64,000 bases of DNA. Source: Bactericera cockerelli (lineage: Eukaryota > Arthropoda > Insecta > Hemiptera > Triozidae). Position numbers and translations under genes: made by a program. Shown in pieces: positions 21,501 to 32,559 of this stretch. The notes under the pieces were generated by a model, which saw only the letters and a list, made by a program, of their open reading frames with translations, searched no databases and was not told the origin of the DNA. Position 1 is the stretch's first letter. Every line of letters begins with the position of its first letter. The stretch lies in assembly GCA_024516035.1 (NCBI GenBank), contig CM044963.1, forward strand, positions 20,266,703-20,330,702. Direction: 5' to 3'.

Positions 21501-23459
21501 ATTCTTGAGGCATGGCCTTCTATGTATTTTACCTAACCCTACTATATTCTTGAGGCATGGCCTTCTATGTATTTTACCTAACCCTAGTATATCCTTGAGG
21601 CATGGCCTTCTAAGTATTTTACCTAACCCTACTATATTCTTGAGGCATGGCCTTCTATGTATTTTACCTAACCCTACTGTCAAACACTCAAATAAACACT
21701 GATAACAGAGGTGACTGTAACTGGTTCAAAACAATGTTTCCATACTATTTTATAGGGATTTTTGGGTGGAAAGAAAGTGGGACATTTTGTTTGAATAAAA
21801 GTGGGATTTTTTGTGTGGGATCAAAACTTGATAGTGTGTTTTGGGACGAATCGGGTTATGGCCGAATCGTGTTGTGTTTTTTTGTGTTTTTTTTGGGGCC
21901 GAATCATGCTATGGAAAAGGTCTACTCAGGTAATTTGGGCCGAATCGTGAAGATCCCGTTAAGAAACACGAAATAAATTTTATTTGTGTACATGAAGTCC
22001 AGCCACTGCTAATAAAATATCAGAATAATTATAACGAAGTGCCTTTATTTAGCGATACCCATTATCCATTGTTCAACAACAGCTTGTGTGCTCCAGTGGG
22101 AATATCATCGATGGATGATTTTCCTCTCAAGCCATTTTAAAGCACATCCAATTCACTAATATTTTATCTATTACTAATATTTTATAAGTAGTCACCGTGG
22201 TAGAGTAAGTTAGCGCGCTAGGCATTGCACGCACGGTGACCTGGGTTCGATCCCCGGCGGGGCAGGAATTTTTCTGCTCTGTACTGGGATGTTTGGGGTC
22301 CACTCATATCTCGTGAAGAAAAATAAGTGGTTACTTGTATGAGTAACGAGCAGTGACGGCATTACCAGAGTAAAAAAAATGAAAGTAATAGAATAATTCG
22401 AAAAGTAAAAGAAGCTCTTAGTAATGCTGCGCTCCCCACCAAAAAAATGTGAAGAGACCTTGAGCTTCACCACAAATAAAACCATACATACTCATAGAGA
22501 GAAACAAATTGATCTTATATTAAAAATACCTACAATAGGGGCTGTCTACCTTCGGTAGATTGCTAATACACAGCAATTTCCTTCAATCCTGGAGATATTA
22601 ATTTTCTCAATGTTGGAGGTTTTTCTATTTCATTGATTTCTTCTTTCCAATTTAAGTTTCAATTACACTCCATATCACGTTCGTTACCGAACGGCCACAT
22701 GTGGCCGTTATCAAAATTTTAACGAGGGACCGAAACACACATGTGGCCGTTATCAAAATTTTAACGAGGGACCGGACATCCATATATGGCCTTTTTGAGG
22801 TAGGTTGTTAGTATTAGAACAGATATAGGATCGATTCTTGTACAAATACGATGCCAAATATGCAAAAAAAATCATTTTGGTACCCAGGATGCAACAACGA
22901 CTTTACCGCCTGGTCCCTACGTAAAACTTGAAAAAATTGGCTTGGTAACGAACGTGATATACTCGTATGTAGTGATGCAGGATATGAATGGAATTTTTTA
23001 CTATGTTTTTACTGAGCACTTGTAGAGTTTTAAAAAATAAATAAATTAAAAAATAAAATAAATGGAAGTAAGCTTACACATGAGAATGTCGCCCGTGTAG
23101 ACCCGGTGCTGTGGCATGAGACTGACGAGGGTCTGCATCTGGCGGAGGAGGGCGAGGAAAGCTATGGTGGGGAGCAGGAGGCGGAGCTGGTGGGCGGGGG
23201 GACACAGAATGGCACCAGGAGGAACACGCAGAGAGCTGAGGAAAATACAAGTTGGGTGGAAGAGATTGACTTAGCCTGGCGGTGCAGCGGGGGAATGCAG
23301 TAAGTATGTTTTCGGCTCTTCCCTCAGCTGAGTTTGTAGAAGTCTACGATCTCTAATTTTATTATTGTTTTATTTACATTTAAATATACATTATCTTATT
23401 TATAACTTGCAGTTCTACGGACAGAATGGCCATTCGAGAATCTATCATTCTAGAATTCA

Positions 23460-23493
<34 letters not shown>

Positions 23494-26400
23494 TGGGGTT
23501 TAACGTCGCTTTCAACTGCCATGGTCATATCACGACGGGGGTTTTACAGAAACCCATTTTAACTTTTCCTTTTTCCAGTAATAAAATTACATCTTTAAAA
23601 ATTACGAATATTTACTATTAAAATATTATATGTATATATTTATTTATTTTTTTCTTCTCTTATATTGTATTTTAATTTGTAATTATTTGTGTTGTATACA
23701 TATGTCCAATTAATAAAGTGTAAATAATTAAAAAATAAATAAATAAATGAGAGTTGGGGTTGAATTATGAAACAGGATTAGATTTAAACTAACAGAACCT
23801 ATTAGCTAACTATAGTGCGCTGTTATTGGTTGACATTGCCACTGGAGAGCGTGTTAAGGGTTAAGGGATAGTGTCCACTTAGATTAACTCTCATCCTGTT
23901 TCATAATATGGAACTTAGTCACTGCGCTCGTTATAGAAGAGTATCTTCTAGGCTTTATTCCAGAAGCACTTTTGCTCTCAAAGTCTCTCTAAAATATATA
24001 TTTATATCTGTACCTACCCAAAGAACTAAATTGATACGGTTCAAAGCAGTCAAAGACGCACCACTACTAATTTACTACCTCTCTCTCTCTCTTTTCACTC
24101 TATATATCTATATCTCTCTCTATCTGATCTATCATCCCCTGGAACTTACCCAAGTTAGGTGCATAGAGTTTGATCCAGTACATGAGGTCATAGCGAGCAA
24201 ACTTAACCCTAATGAACACAGAGGACACGCTACCACCCGTAGTGTCTCCCTGTCCCCTGGCGGAAGTCATGGTGTACTCGAGTATTTTGTAGCTGGTGTT
24301 CGCAAGGGTTGAGGGGTCCAAGTAGTAGTAGCGCTGGGAAAAGAAGAGGGGGGGGAGGGTTGGAATGGAGCTCAAACAGCTTTTAATCTTTCGGAAGGTT
24401 TGAATCAATATTTTTACTAAACACATTCAACGCCAAGGGTTTTTTTTTGGTAATATGGTTCAGTGGACCAACCTTCTCTTCTTTATTTGTGTGAAAAAAG
24501 AGGTAGGTAGAGTCAAGCAGCCATAAAATATTCAGAACCATTGACTGCTGAAAAAATCCAAAAAGCTCCAAACAGGAAGCTGCCCTTGTATGTTCTAAAA
24601 TTCATTAAACTTTGAACAAAAAGACTTGTGGCCCGTTCTTGAAACACTTTCCACTCCCGAATCTCTGTTTCAACCGTCATACAACTAACTATGGTGATTG
24701 CGTTAAAATTAACCAATCAGATTTACCTGCAGTCCATTCCAAAAACACTCTCCACTCTCATAATCTCCAAACCTCCCTTTCAGCTGTCACACAACGCACT
24801 CTGATTGGTTAATGTGAACGCAATAACGAATCAGTGCATTTTGGGGATTATGACAGTATTGGTTGGAGATTTTGAGAGTGGAGGGTGTTTCTAGAACGGG
24901 CTACTGATCTTACTACTACTCACTAGCTCTTCATACGTCTTGAACGACACATTCTGGAACGTAAACAGCTCGATTTGACAGGTTTGTACATCGTACGGGA
25001 AGAACTTGAGGTTCTGATGTGGACACGTGGCCAACAGAGTTCTCTCCACTATGTACACGATGTCGCCCTTGTTACTGATTTTCACCGAGCCACTGGTCTG
25101 GTCCCCTACAATGGGGACGCGGAAGACACGCTTGTGGGTTTCCACGTTGCTCTTCCTGGAAAGGTAAGAAGATTTTCTGATAGCAAAGAGGACGTAAAGC
25201 TCCTTTCATGATAGAAAAAAGAATGTAAAGGGCTTTTTGTGATAGAGTTGACCAGTAGAGAGTTTTCAAGTCCTTTTATAATGGAATAGAGCCTGTAAAG
25301 TTTCTTCTATGATGGAGAAATATCTATTACACACACAATTTTTTATGAAAAACTGTGTTAAGGGCCTTTTATGATAGATCAGGGGGTGTAAAGCACCTTT
25401 CATGTCAGAATAACACTCTTAATAGTGTTGGCATTCGAGAGAATGGCGCTAAAATAGAGTCGCTAGTAAAAAGATAATGATAATGCTGAACTTTGTCCTG
25501 ACAGGCTATGTTACTTACAGGTTATTGAAGATCTCGGGTTTCCAGAGTCCTACAGTTTTTTTTGAGATGATTAGAGACAGGTTGCGCTCAGACCACACGA
25601 AGTTCTCATCGTGCCACTCCTGTGATATTAAAAACAAAACGGAATAGGTTTATGAAAAAAATAATTATATTTAGAACTAGCAAATGAGAAATTTTTCTTT
25701 CTAAAACACCTACATTGTGTAGAAATCTTTAAATGTTATTAAATTTACAGTTACAAAGACAAACATGAATAAGTTGAAATTTAAACTATACCTAATTATA
25801 ATTACCTATATTCCAGATATGGTCCAATGTAACAAAAAAGACTTGGTAATATGTATAACATTTAAAAGACTGAGATCACTTACCAATACGAGCCTTCCAG
25901 AGAGATAAAAGCCCAAGGAACTCTGAAATGAATGAATCAAAAGAAATTAGTTTATAGATATTATACATAATCTGGATGGATGACTCAGTAATTTTGTGAA
26001 GATCCATTTTAATAAATATCTCATTCCCTTAAATAAACCAATAAATTATTACAAAAGTGAAGTTAGTAAAAAATACTTTAATTGTTCTCATTTATTACGA
26101 TACATAAAGTACTAACCAGCAGAAACGACATGTTAAAAGCCTTTTTTATGTGCACTACTAGATATTTTGACCATATAGAAAACATACAATTCATATTTAT
26201 GAGTTTTAGCTTAAAGTGTTTTGAATTCTATTACCTAGTTACTGCTAACTAAGTATTCCAAGTAGCGAGGCATTTTAGGTTGTTTACTTACTTTTTTGGT
26301 ACTCTTGACTCCTGGCCTTTCCCGCATATGTATTAGTAGGCGGCCACAACGAGGACCCTGGCCTATGCCCTCGACTCCAGACCCTGGTGGTACCTACAGC

Positions 26401-29400
26401 TTGATATTGACGATTTTCTAGACTCCATTTAATTCCCAAAGAACCAAAAGAAAGTCTACATCCTTGACCCTACGATTAGATACGAATCAAATGACAAAGA
26501 TCAAGCCGAGAAGATTGACAAGGAAAAGAAAAATATATACAGTATGTTTCAGAAAAGGTGGCCACCCCCTCGTAACTTTTGAACGCGACGGAATTTTTCA
26601 ATTCTGTAAAGTCCTAGGTATAGGAAGTGCCCTATGGCCCATCCTGTGGTCATATTTATTTTTGGCCCCGGTCGGCCCTTCCGGCTTTTAGGCCATATTT
26701 TTTCATTTTTCTCGCGAATTTTAAATAGAATGCTATATTTTTTATTCCTGTTAATTAAATTCCAAGTTAGGTTGAGTATAATGAGCTTTTAAAATTTTCA
26801 AAAACCTTATCAGGGGCGGAGCTAGTAGGGTGCAAGTTTCAAAATTGTTACACCCTGTATTTCAGCGTTAGTTAGATTTTTTGGTACTTTTTTTATGTTC
26901 ATAGGTTCAAAATATTGTTTTACACCATATGAAAAAAAAAAAAAATATTCTTTATTAATTCTAATCAGGGTCATTGTAAGGTTTTTGTAAAAGTACTTTT
27001 TTTCTCAAGTCAATTTTTCCGTAAATTAATGGTGTTCTTGAAATTGGCATTTTTAGAGGTGAAAGTCTGCAGTGACATATGTTTTTTATGCTTGAAATCG
27101 AAAGAAAACTTAACGGAGAAGCGATTAAAATCATAAAAAAAGCCATTTAACCTGCTAGTTTTTTCACGACAGTGTCCAGTAAAGTAAGTGAATTTCGTAT
27201 TGGATTTTTTTTTTTTGTTTGAGGAAACACAATTGGCATAGAAAATAAATAATTTATCTAATAAGGGAATATTACTTCAATAAACATAACTAAATACGAA
27301 ATTAAATGAAAATTATTTCTTCTAAATCAGTGCCGGATAATTTTTTTTCTCTCTCTCTCTCTCTCTCTCTTCGCCTCTTTAAAATAATAGAATTGGTTTA
27401 ATTTTCAACCTCAAGAGTTTGGTACTTGACCTGGTATTTTTTTCTCTTAAATTTCGAGATAATTAGATTTTTATTTAGAGACTTGGTATTCATTACTAGC
27501 AACACCAGTACGATTTTTTTTAAATTTGGGTTTAATATCGCGTTTCAACTGCATGGTCATATCATAACGGGGGTGTTACATTCCATTCGCAAGAAACTCA
27601 CCAACCTCCTAAACACATTTATCTCACCCAGCCTGGGTTAGGCCGGAATGCCAGCATCACGAAGTCTTCTCCTCGCTGGACGTTGCTTAACTTCGGTGAT
27701 CCTACAAGAATCGTTGCATTCAAAGCGCCACCGGACTGACTCCAGAATTATTGACAATGTGTTTTCTACAGATTTTACCAACTAAAATTGTCTCAAGAGG
27801 GGACCCCTAGGCCGACTTTAGAAGCAGCATTATCCGATAAGTATTTTCGATACAACTTGAACTTTGAAAAGTGAAAAAAAGAGAGAGAGAGAAAAAAAAA
27901 ATATCCGGCACTGATTTAGAAGAAATAATTTTCATTTAATTTCGCATTTAGTTATGTTTATTGAAGTAATATTCCCTTATTAGATATTATTTATTTTCTA
28001 TGCCAATTGTGTTTCCTCAAAAAAAAAAAAAAAATCCAATACGAAATTCACTTACTTTACTGGACACTGTCGTGAAAAAACTAGCCGGTTAAATGGCTTT
28101 TTTTATGATTTTAATCGCTTCTCCGTTAAGTTTTCTTTCGATTTCAAGCATAAAAAATATACGTCACTGCAGACTTTCACCTCTAAAAATGCCAATTTCA
28201 AGAACACCATTAATTTACGGAAAAATTGACTTGAGAAAAAAAGTACTTTTACAAAAACCTTACTATGACCCTGATTAGAAGTAAAAAAGAATATTTTTTT
28301 GATTTCATATGGTGTAAAACAATATTTTGAACCTATGAACATAAAAAAAGTACTAAAAAATCTAACTAACGCTGAAATACAGGGTGTAACAATTTTGAAA
28401 CTTGCACCCTACTAGCTCCGCCCCTGAAAGGGTTTTTGAAAATTTTAAAAACTCATTATACTCAGCCTAACTTGGACTTTAATTAACAGGAATAAAAAAT
28501 ATAGCATTCCATTTAAAATTCGCGAGAAAAATGAAAAAATATGGCCTGAAAGCCGGAAGGGCCGACCGGGGCCAAAAATAAATATGACCACAGGATGGGT
28601 CATAGGGCTTTTCCTATACCTAGGACTTTACAGAATTGAAAAATTCCGTCGCGTTCAAAAGTTACGAGGGGGTGGCCACCTTTTCTGAAACATACTGTAT
28701 ATGAGCCGTGTATTCAATACTTGAAAGAAAAATATAACAAAACATATCCGAATTGAGAATATGAGGTTTTAGGACTTTGGTTTGGAACAAGAGGTACAGT
28801 ATCAAAATTCCTGACAGACGCATTCGAGACCCTGTCACTGAACCGAAAAACTTTACAAGTGCTCAGTGAAAACATAATAAAAAATTCCATTCTTATCCTC
28901 CATCACCACATTTATGGAGTGTAATTGAAACTCAAATTGGAAAGAAGAAATGAATTAAATAGAAAAACCTCCAACATTGAGAAAATAAATATCTTCTGGA
29001 TTGATGGAATTTGCTGTGTATTAGCAATCTACCAAAGGTAGACAGCCCCTATTGTATGTATTTTAAATATATGATCAATTTGTTTCCCTCTCGGCCACAA
29101 CGGAGTTCCGAAAATTGTCTGTATCAAGCTGTAGGTACCAGGGTTGAGGGTGTACGGTATAGACCAGGGTCCTCGTTGGGTATGTTAGATGTTATTCACA
29201 AATCAAAGTAGTACCTACAATTTAAAAAAAAGACTAGTGAATAATTACGAAAAACGAAGATTATACCTCCACTTATGCATAGAGGGAACAAGATATATCG
29301 AAATCTCTTTTCGTGTTTATGGACTTAGAAGAATAGTTGTTGTTTGAATCTACTTTGATTATTAACAATGGATTAAAATTCTTCCTTACATGGACTATAT

Positions 29401-29572
29401 CCCTTATTTCATAAGAGATCCGAACCTCCGTATTTCGGTTTAGAGTTAAACTATGGTTGTATTTTTTCTTGAGGCAATCGAAGAATGCTCTCTCCTTATC
29501 CACGTGAGTGCTCCTCTTATCTCGGCAAACACCGGCAGACGTTGCGACGTACTGCGCATCGATCAAGGTCAT
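18598..29572 (-). CDS. Cys-loop ligand-gated ion channel subunit, divergent nAChR-like
   Basis: Exons in transcription order: about 29572-29390 (start not certain), 25922-25884, 25619-25519, 25155-24924, 24333-24150, 23235-23078, 20172-19985 and 18753-18598 (TGA). All have consensus splice ends. Phases agree except for one base in the sixth listed exon. The product, about 410 residues, would be a pentameric receptor subunit in the plasma membrane. The extracellular domain has EVRISYEIRDIVH, LEWHDENFVW and GLWKPEIFNN, then the Cys-loop CPHQNLKFFPYDVQTC with FPYDVQ. RVKFARYDLMYW leads into TM1. TM2-TM3 and a TM4 (LRLADILLFTLVAGVEAY) follow. Loop C has no vicinal Cys pair, so it is not an alpha-type nicotinic subunit. 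The TM3-TM4 loop is short. Oddities: 14 residues inside the Cys-loop instead of 13, an altered TM2, and a one-base frame break in a G run (23196-23201). No signal peptide was found; a more 5' exon probably exists. The family is sure, the subtype is not. Confidence 0.85.
18915..18992 (+). repeat. tRNA-like SINE head, family D
   Basis: AGCCTCCGTGGCGAAACGGT ... GAGTTCGATCCCGGGTTAGG has A- and B-box character but no tRNA acceptor pairing that I can draw. It lies in the last intron of the channel gene. Single copy in this window. Confidence 0.45.
19365..19557 (+). repeat. R1 repeat copy
   Basis: GGGTTGGGTGGAAGAGATTG ... CCCCGCCCTTTAGTTAGGAC, an AT-rich tail and a terminal (TAAA)n. Confidence 0.8.
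20335..21160. mobile_element. Fold-back element with GGGCCGAATCGT motifs
   Basis: 20352-20812 and about 20930-21160 are reverse complements of one another, covering 'AAAGGTTTATGAAAAAGG', 'TCGGTGAC', 'GTACGGTACTTAGAATGTT' and 'GGGCCGAATCGTG' in mirror order. The left arm carries about 204 extra bases (20424-20627) missing from the right arm, so the right arm shows the empty site. The outer end of each arm holds one unit of the 45-base repeat that is amplified at 21133-21680. It lies in an intron of the channel gene. No transposase is encoded. Confidence 0.75.
21133..21680. repeat. 45-bp minisatellite, about 12 units
   Basis: The unit reads TTCTTGAGGCATGGCCTTCT, then ATGTATTTTACCTAACCCTA, then CTATA. 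Variants (TATGTA/AAAGTA/AAGTA; CTACTATA/CTAGTATATC) show higher-order order: a pair of variants repeats as a block around 21430-21650. Because 45 is a multiple of 3, open frames run through it on both strands; this is not coding evidence. It continues directly from the right arm of the fold-back element. Confidence 0.92.
22190..22335 (+). repeat. tRNA-like SINE, family E
   Basis: The head is GTCACCGTGGTAGAGTAAGT ... GACCTGGGTTCGATCCCCGG, then 'GGGGTCCACTCATATCTCGTGA'. The same 3' part occurs at 57380-57425, so it is a dispersed repeat. It sits in a channel-gene intron. Confidence 0.6.
22485..23040 (-). repeat. Dispersed repeat R6, split by a MITE
   Basis: Its sequence is the reverse complement of about 28850-29100: 'AATAGGGGCTGTCTACC', 'TTGCTAATACACAGCAA', 'CAATTACACTCCATA' and 'ATGGAATTTTTTA'. 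In the 28850 copy the stretch is uninterrupted, so 22674-22958 is a later insertion. Confidence 0.75.
22674..22958. mobile_element. MITE with perfect 17-bp terminal inverted repeats
   Basis: ATATCACGTTCGTTACC (22672-22688) is exactly mirrored by GGTAACGAACGTGATAT (22944-22960), with TA (or AT) at both borders. An internal 38-base direct repeat, with CACATGTGGCCGTTATC at its head, occurs twice in tandem at about 22690-22775. The uninterrupted R6 copy at about 28912 gives the empty site. No coding capacity. Confidence 0.85.
23458..23575 (-). repeat. 5S-type SINE, 3' end with A tail
   Basis: A T run (23460-23491) followed by TTTAACGTCGCTTTCAACTG and CATGGTCATATCACGACGGGG is the minus-strand view of the A-tailed end of the 5S-derived SINE family. 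Confidence 0.6.
23630..23752 (+). repeat. R1 repeat tail
   Basis: Only the AT-rich tail ('TTATATTGTATTTTAATTTG', 'GTCCAATTAATAAAGTG') and terminal (TAAA)n remain. A 25-base fragment of the R1 core also lies at 23254-23278. Confidence 0.6.
23765..23908. mobile_element. MITE with TTATGAAACAGGAT ends
   Basis: The left end TTATGAAACAGGATTAGAT is mirrored at the right by ATCCTGTTTCATAA. The element is about 140 bp and non-coding. Degraded relatives lie at about 1514-1598 and 34515-34600. It sits in an intron of the channel gene. Confidence 0.75.
24628..24903. mobile_element. Palindrome-ended MITE next to a channel exon
   Basis: TGGCCCGTTCTTGAAACAC at the left is mirrored by GTGTTTCTAGAACGGGCTA at the right. 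The subterminal parts also pair (CTCCACTC / GAGTGGAG; CTGATTGGTTAA and its complement). It ends about 15 bases inside the intron from the donor GTGAGT (24918-24923) of the exon at 24924-25155. Confidence 0.8.
25930..26330. other. Intron sequence, nothing recognised
   Basis: Lies between channel exon 25884-25922 and the next upstream exon. AT-rich with no repeat family identified. Confidence 0.4.
26335..29190. repeat. Outer inverted repeat around palindromic element FB-B
   Basis: 'CCACAACGAGGACCCTGG' and 'GGTACCTACAGCTTGATA' at 26340-26410 reappear reverse complemented at about 29125-29190 ('ATCAAGCTGTAGGTACC', 'CAGGGTCCTCGTTG'). Dispersed repeat R6 lies at about 28740-29100 on the right side. 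This larger mirror symmetry encloses the element at 26540-28697. Confidence 0.6.
26540..28697. mobile_element. Palindromic TA-flanked transposon FB-B (2.16 kb)
   Basis: The ends CAGTATGTTTCAG and CTGAAACATACTG are TA-flanked. The left arm (26540-about 27347) and right arm (about 27899-28697) are near-exact reverse complements, about 800 bases each. The centre of about 550 bases contains a 5S-type SINE (about 27535-27740, minus orientation) and CT/GA tracts. No transposase is encoded. It lies in the large intron after the first recognised exon of the channel gene, so the pre-mRNA should form a hairpin of about 800 bp. Confidence 0.9.
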
Positions 29573-29724
29573 TATATCTGTGGAAGAAAGTCACGTCAAG
29601 GTCATTATATCTGTTTAGAAAAGGGACGTTAAAGTCATTATACATATTTGTGGAAAAGAAGACGTCAAAGTCATTATCTTTGTTGAGAAAAGGCATGTCA
29701 AGGTCATTTTTTTTTTTTTTTTTT

Positions 29725-29935
29725 AAAGGATGAGTGTTTCACAGCCTTTTTTGTTTCGTAGCCATGAAACAGGAGCTACTGTAGACGCTTGTGGTCTGTG
29801 TTGTAGCCTGCCCATCCCGTAGTATGCCTCCCCTCTGATGGGCGAGAAGTGACACAATACTTCCCATTTAGGTGCTGGGTCAACACGAGCGCACCGGAAG
29901 GTATCCCTTACAAACAACTGTAACCAAATTTTGAA
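29725..29935 (-). repeat. Dispersed repeat R5 (A-tailed on minus strand)
   Basis: A T run at 29708-29724 precedes GATGAGTGTTTCACAGCC, 'GTAGCCATGAAACAGGAGCT', 'GATGGGCGAGAAGTGACACAATACTTCCCAT' and 'GGTGCTGGGTCAACACGAGCG'. The T run implies that the element's sense strand is the minus strand. Other copies: 48285-48480, 36020-36085 and 18176-18265 in this orientation, and 32215-32355 reversed. Confidence 0.75.
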
Positions 29936-29939
29936 TACA

Positions 29940-32210
29940 AATTTTTGTCGGCGCGGGGTTTTGACAAAAATTTGTCGAAACCTTGTGATGACTCACAGCA
30001 CACGACTTGAGGGACAGTCTGTCTTATCATAATTAATGTTTTTCATTAAATTAATTTATTGTTTGTTTTTGATAAATCTGAGCGCACGACAGTGCACTTG
30101 GCCAAGTTCCAGTATACGAGGCCAAGTTATAGTAATACTAGTGACGTCTACGGTTCAAAGAACTACTGGTGTTTGATGTTATTAAAAGTAAAACAAAATC
30201 AATGGTACTTACAACCGATGAGTAATACTCTGACCCAGTTCTCCATGGCACCTGGCTGGATTTTTTTCTCTTAAATTCTACAATAATTATTGGTATCTCT
30301 CACATTTTTTTAAAAAGTAACTGGAGTTGAAAATATTACTAAACACCCAGGAAATACTAAAAACTATTGCTCTGATGATTCTAAACAGAAAAATTGTGAT
30401 AAGCTACAGATCTCCACTGTTGTGGATATAACGCCCACTTTTTTTCTTACATATTTCACTTCCATGTGTATGTATTTTTTGTAGTCTAGATATTGGACGT
30501 TTGGTCGTATAGTGTTCGTTTCTTTAGATGAAAAAGTTTGCTCTAATTCCAAGGACCTTGGCCTCTTGAAAAATGTGTCGCCATTAAACGTAATTTGGAG
30601 TAACATAGTCCAGCTATGTATTATAATATACCATAATACCATTCATATGGAGTAAAAATCAATCAGTAGTGTTTATTCTGCAGCTATCATAATATTCCAT
30701 ATCAAATTATTATCTTGAAATTATTTGTTTTTTATCCATGTAATTGTAGATATTGTAGGGACTAACAGTAAAAATCAGTTACTAGTGTTCATTATTGTCG
30801 GTGCTTATGGCTAGCACAATAGCCAATCTGTATGTACTTAATAGGCGAGAAGAAAATAATACATTTTGATAGTTGTGGTGTTGACGATGATATAAATGCT
30901 GTTCCTATAAAGAAGCCCCCAGAGACAGCAAAAAACAGTCTGTTATTGCGGAGCAGATCGACTGAAACACTTCTCAAGACTAACATTAACACCTAAAAAA
31001 GTTACTGAAATACTCGTAGTCCTTATCTTCTCAAGCTACATTAAAAGCTTATGTTTCTTTTAGAGTAACAAAGGCGATTCAATTCAATTTATTTATTGTG
31101 AGTATTTATACAGATTTGTATATTTTCAGTTCACAGTTATTCATGTGTCTTGTCACAAAACATCTTAGGTCTCAGCAGTGAAAAATAGCTTTGGAAGCCA
31201 ACAGTGATACTTATACCAATACCAATAATATCAATGATTATGATAATAAACTAATGTGCCTACAAAATAATTACTCTCCAGAGCATAATTAGTTTCTCTT
31301 TTTTAAATTCGGTAGGTAAATGAAATTATAAATTCGCCAAATGAATTCGGAATAGAATGGAGGCCTGGCTTATTGATGTTGTTTATTGGAAATGTTCGTT
31401 GGGTTGGGTATTATAGTCTCGTTATGAATGGTGTATAGAGAATCTAATTACCCCAAAACTCTCTTTTTATCTTCTTCTTCTCTTCTAATTTTATCTGTCT
31501 CTCTCAGTCTCTCCCTCTTTCTCTCTCTACTTCTCTCCCTCTAGCCTCACTCTCTCTCTCTACCTTATAAATATATTTTTCTCAATTTGTCTGTCCCTTG
31601 AACCCTATCTTCCGCACGTAAGCTTCAAGCATCCACACCGTAATCAGTGCAATAAATAAACCAATACTTCGGAAACATGAAAATATAATTAATATATATA
31701 TATTATTTTTAATTCTGAAAGGAGACTAAATATGTTTCAGTATATGTATTGAAGTATTTTATATATTTTTTTTTTTTTTTTAAATTGGAACTCAAAATCT
31801 TCTCTCTTCTATAGTAATGTAATGCTTACCCAATGTCCTACTTATATTAATACAATGATAACAAGACAACGTCCCCACTCTGAAACCATCGAAATTGCTC
31901 TCTAATGCGTTCCTGACTCTTATCCATTATGTAGGTATGCATAGTTCCAATAGGCAGGTATTGCATAAAAGGCTACAGGCTAATTTATTTTAATTAATGT
32001 AATGGATTTCTAAACCGGAGGTAAGGGGTAGGGGGTGGTTTGTGTATTGCAGACTTCAGGCACGGTATTGCTGGGGCAGGATTTTCTATACAGAGCACCG
32101 TTAACGCAGTTGTGAGATACTCGCCTGCCATATAGAAGGTGCAAAAAGCAGATCTCACAAAAATATGTATAGGTATACAAATTTAGATATAGTTGTTTGT
32201 AAGAGATAGA
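29940..32210. other. Intergenic, no gene seen
   Basis: No coding region or well-defined repeat. A CT-rich tract lies at about 31480-31560. If the channel gene has a signal-peptide exon, it should lie here on the minus strand; I could not find a convincing one. Confidence 0.4.
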
Positions 32211-32214
32211 TTCT

Positions 32215-32510
32215 GGTGCACTCGTGTTGACCCAGCTTCTACCTAAATAGGATTCAGTATTGTATTATTCAGGAGTTATTAGTATTGTGTCACTCCTCAT
32301 CCATCAGAATAAGGACTGTGAAATAAAAAAGGCTGTGAAACACTCATTTTTCAATGCTGACCTTAGTAGCTTAATCAATAAGGTATTAATTGTGATCTGG
32401 AGGTCGGTGGTTCAAGTCCAAAGTTAAACGAAAAATTTAGTAAAGCGAGTTTGATCAGTTTTGATATCACGATTGTGATTAACACAAATAAAATGATAAC
32501 TCATCTTTCA
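32215..32510. repeat. R5 (+ sense) followed by SINE family B
   Basis: 32215-32355 reads GTGCACTCGTGTTGACCCAG ... GGCTGTGAAACACTCATTTTT, the sense view of R5. 32353-32510 follows as a family B SINE (CCTTAGTAGCTTAATCAATA, GGTGGTTCAAGTCC, 'AGCGAGTTTGATCAG', 'GTGATTAACACAAAT'). Confidence 0.7.
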
Positions 32511-32559
32511 AAAAGCCTACCAGGAGTGGTGTTTCCTTGTATCGTGCAATGGTGTGATT

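Noticed and set aside
21133..21680. Long repetitive open frames on both strands across the minisatellite.
   Set aside because: The unit is 45 bases, a multiple of three, so any stop-free unit stays open for the whole array. No start, splice or flanking gene logic supports coding.
21180..21680. CCTAACCC inside each 45-bp unit, resembling an insect telomere (TTAGG) repeat.
   Set aside because: Only one partial telomere-like unit per 45 bases and the locus is in an intron; chance similarity.
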